Shown here one piece after another: positions 1 to 6,326 of a DNA stretch of 11,078 nt; the stretch's first letter is position 1, and each line of letters begins with the position of its first letter. The notes under the pieces were generated by a model. It was not told the origin of the DNA, did not search any database, and saw nothing but the letters and a program-made list of their open reading frames with translations. The stretch is from OLB6 sp964620125 (GTDB taxonomy: Bacteria; Bacteroidota; Ignavibacteria; Kapaibacteriales; Kapaibacteriaceae): NCBI GenBank assembly GCA_964620125.1, contig CAZUGQ010000041.1, positions 1 through 11,078 on the forward strand, in the 5' to 3' direction. A program made the position numbers and the translations under genes.

Positions 1-13
1 AGTCAGCACCAGT

Positions 14-87
14 ACCGGGACATAAGCACTCCCGGTACATCAGTCGGCACCAGTAGGCACCGGTACCGGGACATAAGCACTCCCGGT
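14..87. repeat. Hairpin repeat locus A (two copies of ACCGGGA-N9-TCCCGGT)
   Basis: Two identical 23-bp copies lie at 14-36 and 65-87. Each has perfect 7-bp inverted arms, ACCGGGA and TCCCGGT, around a 9-nt loop CATAAGCAC. The copies start 51 bp apart, and the sequence before each is also related (CAGCACCAGT and CGGCACCAGT), so the repeated unit is longer than the hairpin. The locus lies 49 bp beyond the stop of the minus-strand VOC gene. A 3'-end hairpin role is possible, but there is no T-run, so it is not a textbook intrinsic terminator. The same design recurs at 4501-4581 and 5358-5736. Confidence 0.9.
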
Positions 88-135
88 ATCAGACACTCAG
101 TTCAGTATTGTCAGCCGTGCTTACGTCATAGCCCC

Positions 136-564
136 CTACCCATCATGCGTTACGATTTCGTACTTGATGCCATCGGGATCTTTGAAGTAGAAGGCGTAGT
201 AGCCGGCCGGTGTGTAGTTCGGGAATTCGCTGGGAGGGCTAACGATGGTGGCACCGATGGCCTGGACCTGCAGGTGGAGTTCGTCCACATCGGCGCGGGA
301 GGGGGCTCTGAATGCGAGGTGATGCAGTGCGCCGGGTTTGCGACGGTTGATGGTATCACCGTCGAATGCGCGCAAGGGTGAGGTAATGGCGAACGACAAG
401 AGCGGGTGCTCGTAGGAGACTACGTGCTTTTCGTGTTCTTGGATGTATGCGCGAGTGCGATGGGCGAGATCGTAGCCGAGGAGCGGCAGGAGTTGGTCGT
501 AGAAAGCCTGTGCGACGTCTATGTCGCGTACGGTGATCTCGATATGGTCGATGATGGGTTGCAT
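136..564 (-). CDS. VOC family protein (glyoxalase/bleomycin-resistance/dioxygenase fold)
   Basis: A protein of about 142 aa with the two beta-alpha-beta-beta-beta modules of the vicinal oxygen chelate superfamily. The first module opens with DHIEITVRD and FYDQLLPLLGY. The second has LHHLAFRA and closes with FKDPDGIKYEIV. Numbered from the upstream GTG, likely metal ligands are His8, His82 or His83 and Glu137, the usual His/His/Glu arrangement. Length is normal for a single-domain cytosolic VOC protein. Substrate cannot be read from sequence: these proteins include glyoxalase-like lyases, thiol transferases and drug-binding proteins. Two adjacent starts exist, GTG at 567 and ATG at 564. I chose the ATG because neither has a clear Shine-Dalgarno sequence. 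It diverges from mntA-hepT across about 75 bp, and hairpin repeats lie just beyond its stop. Confidence 0.9.
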   Translation of the reverse strand: MQPIIDHIEITVRDIDVAQAFYDQLLPLLGYDLAHRTRAYIQEHEKHVVSYEHPLLSFAITSPLRAFDGDTINRRKPGALHHLAFRAPSRADVDELHLQVQAIGATIVSPPSEFPNYTPAGYYAFYFKDPDGIKYEIVTHDG

Positions 565-641
565 CACGATAGAAAGTTAGCTCGCGAGTTCTCGATTTCA
601 TTGCACGGTGCGAGTTGGTAAGTTGTTGGTAGGAATCTCAC

Positions 642-932
642 ATGAGCAGCACACCCATTGACATGAGCTTGCTTGAGCCAATCTGCGAACGATATGGCGT
701 GGCATCGCTGTTTGTGTTTGGGTCAGTAGCTAAGGGCGAGGATCGGCCGGATAGTGACGTGGACATGCTGGTGTCGTTCAGAAAACCTGAGAGTTTGTTA
801 ACGTTAATTGCTCTTGAACGTGAGTTGAGTGAAGCGCTAGGGCGGAAAGTGGATTTGCTGACCGAAGAAGGGTTGAGCCCGTTGATACGCGATCATGTTA
901 TGAGGGAACGACAGGTATTGTATGGCTCATGA
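642..932 (+). CDS. mntA: MntA-type nucleotidyltransferase antitoxin
   Basis: A 96-aa minimal nucleotidyltransferase. The hallmark GSX10DXD motif is intact (Gly27-Ser28, Asp39, Asp41, in GSVAKGEDRPDSDVD), and the third acidic residue of the fold is Asp71 in KVDLLT. Small stand-alone MNT proteins beside a HEPN gene act as antitoxins; characterised members inactivate HepT by adding AMP units to a tyrosine next to its RNase motif. All residues needed for that chemistry are present, so this copy should be active. The ATG is preceded by GTAGGA about 8 nt upstream. The 3' end overlaps hepT by 11 nt, implying translational coupling. The upstream gap holds an 8-bp palindrome CTCGCGAG (581-588) and GCAC-G-GTGC (603-611), possible operators but short enough to be chance. 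Confidence 0.92.
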   Translation: MSSTPIDMSLLEPICERYGVASLFVFGSVAKGEDRPDSDVDMLVSFRKPESLLTLIALERELSEALGRKVDLLTEEGLSPLIRDHVMRERQVLYGS

Positions 933-1257
933 TGACGGGCTCTATCTTGAACACATTCTACTCGCAATAGAGCAAATCGAAGAGTACATTTCAGAAATCG
1001 ACGAGGAAAAATTCAAGAAAAATCGACTCATCCAGGATGGTGTAGTCAGACAGCTCGAGATCATTGGCGAGGCGGTTAAGAAGTTGTCGGAGGTGTATAG
1101 GGCTTCTAAGCCAGAGATCCCTTGGAAAGATATTGCGGGCATGCGGGACAAGCTCATTCACAGCTATTTCGGTGTCGAAATCGGATTGGTCTGGCGCGTA
1201 GCAATCGAAGATCTACCACCCCTCAAAGAAGCTATTGCAGAAGGCCTTCAGCACTAG
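922..1257 (+). CDS. hepT: HepT-like HEPN ribonuclease toxin (DUF86)
   Basis: A 111-aa alpha-helical HEPN protein. The catalytic RX4HXY motif is intact: Arg75, His80 and Tyr82 in RDKLIHSYFG, followed by the GVE..LVW segment typical of the DUF86/HepT family. In characterised pairs HepT is a dimeric RNase that cuts tRNA or mRNA, and MntA AMPylates the motif tyrosine to neutralise it; Tyr82 is the expected target here. It starts inside the end of mntA (11-nt overlap), so the two form one toxin-antitoxin operon. The order here is antitoxin first; both orders are known. Nothing suggests truncation. The gene ends shortly before a decayed DUF2442 remnant on the other strand. Confidence 0.93.
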   Translation: MAHDDGLYLEHILLAIEQIEEYISEIDEEKFKKNRLIQDGVVRQLEIIGEAVKKLSEVYRASKPEIPWKDIAGMRDKLIHSYFGVEIGLVWRVAIEDLPPLKEAIAEGLQH

Positions 1258-1269
1258 GCACTTTTGCCG

Positions 1270-1448
1270 TTATCCGTGTACCAGTTCATAGAGCACGTCG
1301 GGATCAATGTCGGCACCATTTGGCCAGACAGTTGTGCCCGCTTCGAGATCAATAGAAACAAGTGCGAAAAGGCAGGATCTACTAACGGTGCAAAGACGCC
1401 GGTGAAACCTTCGAGCACTGGTGCGAGATCAATGCGGCCTGATGTGCG
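1270..1448 (-). pseudogene. Frameshifted 3' remnant of a DUF2442 protein gene
   Basis: Reading the minus strand from 1448 gives GRIDLAPVLEG, FTGVFAPLVDPAF, then after a missing base in the TTTT run (1367-1370) the frame continues as ALVSIDLEAGTT and VWPNGADIDPDVLYEL, ending in TAA at 1270-1272. This is the core and C-terminus of DUF2442, whose signature is a DLSPLL segment followed by a TVxWPNGADLDPDxLYE segment. The usual N-terminal 25-30 residues are absent: upstream is the end of the 228-aa gene. So it is both truncated and frameshifted. DUF2442 genes often sit beside DUF4160 genes as small toxin-antitoxin-like pairs; no partner is visible here. The homopolymer frameshift could be a sequencing error, but the missing N-terminus could not. 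Confidence 0.75.
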
Positions 1449-2135
1449 TTACTCATCCTCAAACGAGCTGCAGCCAGAACCAAGATTTGTCACTTTTTCA
1501 TCAAACGTACTATCTGGATTTGTGCACACCCCATAGTCTAAGAGTTCGTAGTCACCGTCGATACGTACGAACCAGACACACTTCCCACACTCACCATGAT
1601 CAGATTTTTCGTACCGTAGTATCCACCGTTCAGCCGTTGCAGTTGCGTGATTCATCGATAAGATGTCTTGTTCGGTCCAAACATATGTAGAGTCCAAATT
1701 GGTGTACACTTCACCGTTGACTACTTGCATCCGGTCACCTGAAGGCAGCTTGATTGACCATTGTGGTCCAGTGTCGGCCATTGTGCCTGTGAGCAGGTTT
1801 ACCTGATTGGAAAGGGTCAAACGTAGTTCCGGGACTTCCCCCCATATCTCAATTGAACGGATTGAAGCGCCGTCCAAGAGTTTAATTCCTTTTTGAATGT
1901 CAGGACGAGAGTTTGTACTCCCAACTAGAACTTCTCTACCCTGTTCAATACGCCAATCCCACTCTATCATCATGTCAGCATCACTATCCTTCCAATTCGT
2001 GCCTTCCACAGTGGGGGTGTTAAAGAATAGATCTAGCAGTATGGTTGCCCCAAATCCTTGATGCGGATTGAATATCACCATCCCCACAAGCGATTGCAGG
2101 AGTAAGTAGGCTTCCTCTCTTGTGTGCGGTACCAA
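1449..2135 (-). CDS. Unrecognised 228-aa protein with C-terminal CX2CX17CX17C module
   Basis: I do not recognise the family as a whole. All four cysteines are in the last 46 residues (Cys183, Cys186, Cys204, Cys222), in the pattern CGKC-VWFVRI, DYGVCTN, GSGC. This resembles a small zinc or Fe-S binding module seen at the C-terminus of some uncharacterised proteins (for example DUF3027). Residues 1-150 are Cys-free and rich in short hydrophobic strands (SIRSIEIWGEVPELRLTLSN, WSIKLPSGDRMQVVNGEVY), suggesting a beta domain. There is no signal peptide or membrane segment, so it is probably cytosolic. The start is TTG, supported by a strong Shine-Dalgarno (GGGAGGGAGG) that overlaps the 3' end of the upstream UvrA-like gene, 5 bp away. 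Co-translation with the UvrA paralogue is therefore likely. Confidence 0.8.
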   Translation of the reverse strand: MVPHTREEAYLLLQSLVGMVIFNPHQGFGATILLDLFFNTPTVEGTNWKDSDADMMIEWDWRIEQGREVLVGSTNSRPDIQKGIKLLDGASIRSIEIWGEVPELRLTLSNQVNLLTGTMADTGPQWSIKLPSGDRMQVVNGEVYTNLDSTYVWTEQDILSMNHATATAERWILRYEKSDHGECGKCVWFVRIDGDYELLDYGVCTNPDSTFDEKVTNLGSGCSSFEDE

Positions 2136-2140
2136 ACTCG

Positions 2141-4474
2141 CTACCTCCCTCCCACATACTCCGCCAGATGTTTCCCCGTTATGGTGTGCTTCTTCTTTAC
2201 TAATTCGGCCGGTGTGCCCTCGAACACCACCCTACCTCCATCGTGGCCTGCACCCGGACCCAGGTCAATAATCCAGTCGGCATGGGCCATCACGGCCTGG
2301 TGATGCTCGATTACGATGACGCTCCTGCCGTTGTCGACCAATTCGTCCAGAAGTGTGAGCAGCTGCTCGAGATCTGCCAGGTGCAGACCGGTGGTGGGCT
2401 CGTCCAACACGTAGATGCCGCCATCTTCGCTCATGTGGGTGGCAAGCTTGAGACGCTGACGTTCGCCGCCACTGAGTGTGGTCAGGGGCTGACCAAGGCG
2501 TAGGTAGCCTAGGCCGACGCTTTCGAGGTGTTTGAGAATCTCGACGGCACCAGGAATCTTGCCCTTACCGGAACTGAAAAAGGTTGTAGCATCTCGCACA
2601 GGCATATCCAACACATCTGCTATGTTGAGTCCGCCAAACATCATGTCTAACACTGCCGGCTGAAACCGTTTGCCGTTGCAGTCTTCGCAAGTGGTGCCTA
2701 TGGTGCTCATGATGCCAAGGTCGGTATAGATCACGCCGTTGCCGTTGCACGTAGGGCATGCGCCTTCGCTGTTTGCACTGAACAAGGCTGGCTTTACACC
2801 GTTGGCTTTGGCAAAGGCCTTGCGGATGGGCTCAAGCAGACCTGTATAGGTTGCCGGGTTGCTTCTTCGGGAGCCGCGGATGACCGTCTGATCAACCGAT
2901 ACTACCCCATCACGATTGACAACGGAACCGTTGATGAGTGAACTCTTGCCACTGCCAGCAACACCGGTAACAACAACAAGCACACCAAGTGGAATCTCCA
3001 CCGAAACGTTCTTCAGGTTGTTTGTTGTTGCACCTTGAATCTTGAGAACGCCCGTTTTTGTACGAACATCTGCTTTGACCTCCGCACGAGTGGATAGATG
3101 ATTACCCGTAACGGTGCCACTCTTCCAAAGCCCCTTTACAGACCCTTCGTACATCACCTCACCGCCGTAACTGCCGGCGCCTGGACCAAGATCAACGATG
3201 TGATCGGCAATGGCAATCACTTCCGGCTTGTGTTCAACAACAAGCACGGTGTTGCCTTTGTCGCGCAGGCGCTGAAGCAGCGTGTTCATGCGCGCAATGT
3301 CGTGCGGATGCAAACCAATGGTTGGCTCGTCGAACACATACGTCACGTCCGTGAGGGCGGAGCCTAGGTGGCGGATCATTTTAGTGCGTTGCGATTCGCC
3401 GCCACTCAGCGTGCCGGTTGGCCTGTCGAGCGTCAAGTAGCCAAGCCCAATCTCCACGAACGAGTCAAGCAAATGCTGCAAGCCAGCTACTAACGGCGCA
3501 ACAGGTTTGTCCTTGATCTCACGCACCCACTCGGCAAGATCACTGATCTGCATGCTGCACACATCGGCAATGTTCTTGCCCTTGATCTTGCTGGATCGGG
3601 CTGCCTCTGCAAGGCGCGTTCCACCGCAGTCGGGGCATGTAGTGAACGTCACCGCCCGCTCCACAAACGCCTGGATATGCGGTTGCAGCGTGTCGACATC
3701 TTTCGAAAGCATCGACTTCTGCAGGCGCGGTATCAACCCCTCGTAGGTAAGATTAATACCATTCACCTTCACCTTGCGTGGCTCGGCGTACAGAAAGTCG
3801 TGCATCTCTTTTTTGGTGAACTTCTTTATTGGCTTGCTCGGATCTAGTCCGGCGCCTTCGAACAACTGCGTCTGCCAACCATTCACCGTATACCCAGGAA
3901 TTGTCAAAGCCCCCTCACCAATCGACTTATCCTCATCAAACAGTTGTGAGAGGTCTATATCGTTAATCTTCCCCATTCCCTCGCATCGCGGGCACATCCC
4001 ACCAAGCCGCGTGAAGGTAGCCTTCTCCGTCTTTTTGTTGCCCCGCTCGATGGTGATAGCCCCAGCCGCTGTTACCGATGGCACATTAAAGCTGTATGCG
4101 TTTGGCGGACCGATAGGGGGCTTTGCAAGGCGCGAGAAGAGCACGCGAAGCAACGCATTAGCATCTGTAGCCGTTCCCACCGTGCTTCGCGCATTGGCAC
4201 CCATCCGCTCTTGATCCACGATGATGGCTGTGGTGATCCCTTCGAGCACATCAACATCCGGCCGTGCCATCGTTGGCATGAAGCCCTGCACAAACGCGCT
4301 ATACGTTTCGTTGATCAGGCGCTGCGATTCCGCAGCGATGGTGCCAAACACCAGGGAGCTTTTACCGGATCCCGAAACGCCGGTGAACACCGTGAGCTTG
4401 TGCTTTGGAATGTCGACGCTAACGTTTTTGAGGTTGTTTACGCGAGCGCCGCGGACGCGGATTGTGTTGGGCAT
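2141..4474 (-). CDS. Short UvrA paralogue (DrrC/UvrA2-like tandem ABC ATPase)
   Basis: A 777-aa tandem ABC ATPase of the UvrA family. NBD1 has Walker A GVSGSGKS (32-39), signature LSGGESQR (356-363) and Walker B VFDEPT. NBD2 has Walker A GVAGSGKS (504-511), signature LSGGERQR (667-674) and Walker B VLDEPT. The UvrA zinc module is present as CX2C-X19-CX2C (573-599). The segment after the Q-loop (IIVDQERMGANARSTVGT) runs quickly into the CPRC motif at 161, so the UvrB-binding domain found in about 940-aa UvrA is missing. This places it with UvrA2/DrrC-type proteins, linked to resistance to DNA-intercalating drugs or to UvrB-independent DNA binding, not with canonical UvrABC repair. The ATG has no clear Shine-Dalgarno. 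It is followed after 5 bp by the 228-aa four-Cys gene. Confidence 0.93.
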   Translation of the reverse strand: MPNTIRVRGARVNNLKNVSVDIPKHKLTVFTGVSGSGKSSLVFGTIAAESQRLINETYSAFVQGFMPTMARPDVDVLEGITTAIIVDQERMGANARSTVGTATDANALLRVLFSRLAKPPIGPPNAYSFNVPSVTAAGAITIERGNKKTEKATFTRLGGMCPRCEGMGKINDIDLSQLFDEDKSIGEGALTIPGYTVNGWQTQLFEGAGLDPSKPIKKFTKKEMHDFLYAEPRKVKVNGINLTYEGLIPRLQKSMLSKDVDTLQPHIQAFVERAVTFTTCPDCGGTRLAEAARSSKIKGKNIADVCSMQISDLAEWVREIKDKPVAPLVAGLQHLLDSFVEIGLGYLTLDRPTGTLSGGESQRTKMIRHLGSALTDVTYVFDEPTIGLHPHDIARMNTLLQRLRDKGNTVLVVEHKPEVIAIADHIVDLGPGAGSYGGEVMYEGSVKGLWKSGTVTGNHLSTRAEVKADVRTKTGVLKIQGATTNNLKNVSVEIPLGVLVVVTGVAGSGKSSLINGSVVNRDGVVSVDQTVIRGSRRSNPATYTGLLEPIRKAFAKANGVKPALFSANSEGACPTCNGNGVIYTDLGIMSTIGTTCEDCNGKRFQPAVLDMMFGGLNIADVLDMPVRDATTFFSSGKGKIPGAVEILKHLESVGLGYLRLGQPLTTLSGGERQRLKLATHMSEDGGIYVLDEPTTGLHLADLEQLLTLLDELVDNGRSVIVIEHHQAVMAHADWIIDLGPGAGHDGGRVVFEGTPAELVKKKHTITGKHLAEYVGGR

Positions 4475-4787
4475 GGGATGAGGTAGAGGGAATGGCGGGT
4501 ACCGGGAGAATAGCTGTCCCGGTCACGTTACCGGGAGAAGAACTGTCCCGGTCACGTTACCGGGAGAAGAACTGTCCCGGTACATAACCAGAGGAGTGAC
4601 GGATCCCGGCGTCACGATTATAAGAATGCTCCTTTGGGTATCAACATTCTGAATAAGCAAATTCAGGAATCAACACCAGACAATTCTAACCTCAGTATCA
4701 AAAGCATATCGCACCCTTAGGGACCGGACTTGCAACCCGAAGATTACCCAATTCGTGCCAATCCAGATACCCTGCCTAGGTTCTCTT
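4475..4787. other. 313-bp intergenic region between Nudix and UvrA-like genes
   Basis: No gene is seen. It should hold the promoter and leader of the minus-strand UvrA-like gene. Contents: the three-copy hairpin array at 4501-4581; an inverted repeat GTGACG-N8-CGTCAC at 4596-4615; and a small stem-loop CTGAAT-N6-ATTCAG at 4649-4666, inside a looser AGAATG/CATTCT pair. The uvrA-like leader could therefore fold into several hairpins, which would fit attenuation-type control, but no leader peptide is evident. I could not assign a convincing -10/-35 or Bacteroidota-type promoter. Confidence 0.6.
4501..4581. repeat. Hairpin repeat locus B (three copies, 29-bp period)
   Basis: Three 23-bp copies lie at 4501-4523, 4530-4552 and 4559-4581, separated by the same 6-bp spacer CACGTT, giving an exact 29-bp period. 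Every copy has perfect arms ACCGGGA and TCCCGGT. The loop is GAATAGCTG in the first copy and GAAGAACTG in the other two. On the minus strand the last copy reads GTACCGGGACA, matching the start of the locus A copies, so locus B is inverted relative to A. It lies 27 bp upstream of the UvrA-like start and about 200 bp beyond the Nudix stop. Confidence 0.93.
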
Positions 4788-5252
4788 TCATTCATCTGGA
4801 GGTTTCTCCAATGACGCACGAACGATATCCAGCAGGTTAATGTAAACGTGGTTCCACTCAGAGGTGGGCTCCTCCTTCAGTGGGTGCCAAAAGAACTCGA
4901 ACCATTGCCCTCCATCATCCGAAGCAAAAAACAGCCACCGTTCCGGCAGCAAGCGAGACACCTTTACCTGGACTATCTCCCATTGCTTGCTACCGTATCC
5001 CGGATGGAAACAACCTAAGTATCGAACCACTTCTGCGTCATCTATTCCTGATTCTTCGGCTAGTTCTCTAAGAGCTGCTTCATAAATGTGTTCGCCAGGT
5101 TCAATTCCGCCTTTTACAAACTGCACGCCTTCCGATTCATGGCGGAAAACAAGTACCTCTTTGACATCGTAATACTCCCGAACTACGACCACACACACCT
5201 TACCTGATTTGTTTGGGTACATGGGCTGTTGCTGAATGGTGGGTTCGTTCAT
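4788..5252 (-). CDS. Nudix hydrolase
   Basis: A 154-aa protein with a complete Nudix box, GX5EX7REUXEEXGU, at residues 48-70 (Gly48, Glu54, Arg62-Glu63, Glu66-Glu67, Gly69), preceded by QFVKGG, the usual lead-in. These enzymes hydrolyse nucleoside diphosphates linked to another group, using Mg2+ held by the box glutamates. Substrate is not determinable. The short N-terminal extension and acidic, Trp-rich C-terminal half (WFEFFWHPL) resemble Ap4A- or nucleotide-sugar-type small Nudix enzymes, which is only a guess. The ATG start has no strong Shine-Dalgarno. The gene lies between hairpin arrays C (upstream) and B (downstream), and is probably transcribed alone. Confidence 0.93.
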   Translation of the reverse strand: MNEPTIQQQPMYPNKSGKVCVVVVREYYDVKEVLVFRHESEGVQFVKGGIEPGEHIYEAALRELAEESGIDDAEVVRYLGCFHPGYGSKQWEIVQVKVSRLLPERWLFFASDDGGQWFEFFWHPLKEEPTSEWNHVYINLLDIVRASLEKPPDE

Positions 5253-5357
5253 GATGCCTGACTGATGTTGTTCCCTTCTGATTCTACAATACGTATATCA
5301 ATAGTCGTGAAAAGATAGCAGTTCTAAGCGTCCACGTATCTACTAACTAGGTTATTC

Positions 5358-5736
5358 AGATGGTCGTAAGCTCTCCCGGTACCGTCACCCGGTCAGAAGC
5401 TCTCCCGGTACCTCCACCCGGTCAGAAGCTCTCCCGGTANNNNNNNNNNNNNNNNNNNNNNNNNNNNNNNNNNNNNNNNNNNNNNNNNNNNNNNNNNNNN
5501 NNNNNNNNNNNNNNNNNNNNNNNNNNNNNNNNNNNNNNNACCCGGTCAGAAGCTCTCCCGGTACCTTCACCCGGTCAGAAGCTCTCCCGGTACCTCCACC
5601 CGGTCAGAAGCTCTCCCGGTACCGTCACCCGGTCAGAAGCTCTCCCGGTACCGTCACCCGGTCAGAAGCTCTCCCGGTACCTTCACCCGGTCAGAAGCTC
5701 TCCCGGTACCTCCACCCGGTCAGAAGCTCTCCCGGT
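5358..5736. repeat. Hairpin repeat locus C: 29-bp tandem array interrupted by an assembly gap
   Basis: Units of 23 bp (ACCCGGT-CAGAAGCTC-TCCCGGT) alternate with 6-bp spacers, an exact 29-bp period. Before the gap there is one degenerate copy (5358-5380) and two full ones (5387-5409, 5416-5438). After it are seven identical copies from 5540 to 5736. Spacers take three forms, ACCGTC, ACCTCC and ACCTTC. Compared with locus A the unit matches at 19 of 23 positions in the same orientation. Two substitutions in the left arm turn stem pairs into C-C and T-T mismatches, and these are fixed in all full copies. The 29-bp period shifts frame every unit, so the open frame running through it is not a gene. 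Confidence 0.93.
5440..5539. other. Assembly gap (100 N) inside repeat array C
   Basis: Exactly 100 unresolved bases flanked on both sides by the 29-bp repeat. A round 100 is the usual placeholder for a gap of unknown size, so the real copy number of the array is unknown and the two sides may have been joined through repeat sequence. Confidence 0.97.
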
Positions 5737-5861
5737 ACCATCCCCGCCACCTACCTATCCCTTCCCCCTTGCCAACCAAAACAAAATCCTGCAGTCCCAC
5801 ACTGGAATACAACCACCCATGCCCAGTCGCCCACGCGTTACACACACTCATACAACCTGCA

Positions 5862-6263
5862 CTATTCCATCGTGCCCCGATCCCGAAGGTCATACGTGTA
5901 TACCACAGCCCTATCGGCATCCTCCGTACCGCCCGATGCACGATACACACTTCGTGCAGCAGCATTTGCCTCCTCGGTAGCTACCCATGCCTCAAGACAA
6001 CCACATTCCCTACCCCAATCAAGTATGGCACGCATCAGTCGCTTACCGATACCTCTGCCGCGATGGTGCGCCGATACACCCAATTCATTGATGAACAAGG
6101 ACAACGGTTTATCGGGATGGACGTATGCTATCCCAGTAACCATGCCAACAACAACCCCATCCTCCATGGCTACAATCAGCACGTTGTTGGGCGTTGCAAG
6201 AAAAGCCTGCAGATACTCGGGTTTGATGGCATGATCAAAGACTTCTTCGGCTACCCGATCCAT
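5862..6263 (-). CDS. GNAT family N-acetyltransferase
   Basis: A 133-aa GNAT-fold protein. The acetyl-CoA pyrophosphate loop of motif A is R68-G-R-G-I-G73 after the strand FINELGVSAHH, and the following helix and strand (RLMRAILDWGRECGCLEAWVAT) lead to EEANAAARSVYRASGG, typical motif B. The arrangement is close to AAC(3)-I-like and related small-molecule acetyltransferases, but the substrate cannot be predicted. The ATG at 6263 leaves the protein short at the N-terminus. The same frame stays open upstream for about 20 more codons and encodes a plausible first strand (ITIHVIAPHQSSL) with no ATG, GTG or TTG; an ATT at 6300-6302 is one candidate start. Neighbours on the same strand suggest loose clustering, not a tight operon. 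Confidence 0.9.
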   Translation of the reverse strand: MDRVAEEVFDHAIKPEYLQAFLATPNNVLIVAMEDGVVVGMVTGIAYVHPDKPLSLFINELGVSAHHRGRGIGKRLMRAILDWGRECGCLEAWVATEEANAAARSVYRASGGTEDADRAVVYTYDLRDRGTME

Positions 6264-6326
6264 CAGCGATGACTGATGTGGCGCGATTACATGGATGGTA
6301 ATGATGCCAAAAACCCTTGCCGATTG

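Noticed and set aside
1421..1690. Plus-strand frames at 1264-1690
   Set aside because: They run antisense to the DUF2442 remnant and the 228-aa gene; composition is not protein-like and starts lack ribosome-binding sites.
3774..4214. 146-aa plus-strand open frame inside the UvrA-like gene
   Set aside because: It lies wholly antisense to a strongly conserved ABC ATPase; no recognisable motif. The same applies to the other antisense frames over conserved genes.
4596..4615. GTGACG-N8-CGTCAC as a Nudix terminator
   Set aside because: It is about 170 bp beyond the Nudix stop and has no T-run; kept only as an intergenic inverted repeat.
5358..5736. CRISPR array
   Set aside because: Repeat-like 23-bp units alternate with only 6-bp spacers of three nearly identical types; no unique 25-40 bp spacers and no cas genes.
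5360..5980. 206-aa plus-strand open frame through array C
   Set aside because: It is produced by the 29-bp repeat and 100 N, its frame rotates through the repeat, and its end lies over the GNAT gene on the other strand. No domain or natural start.
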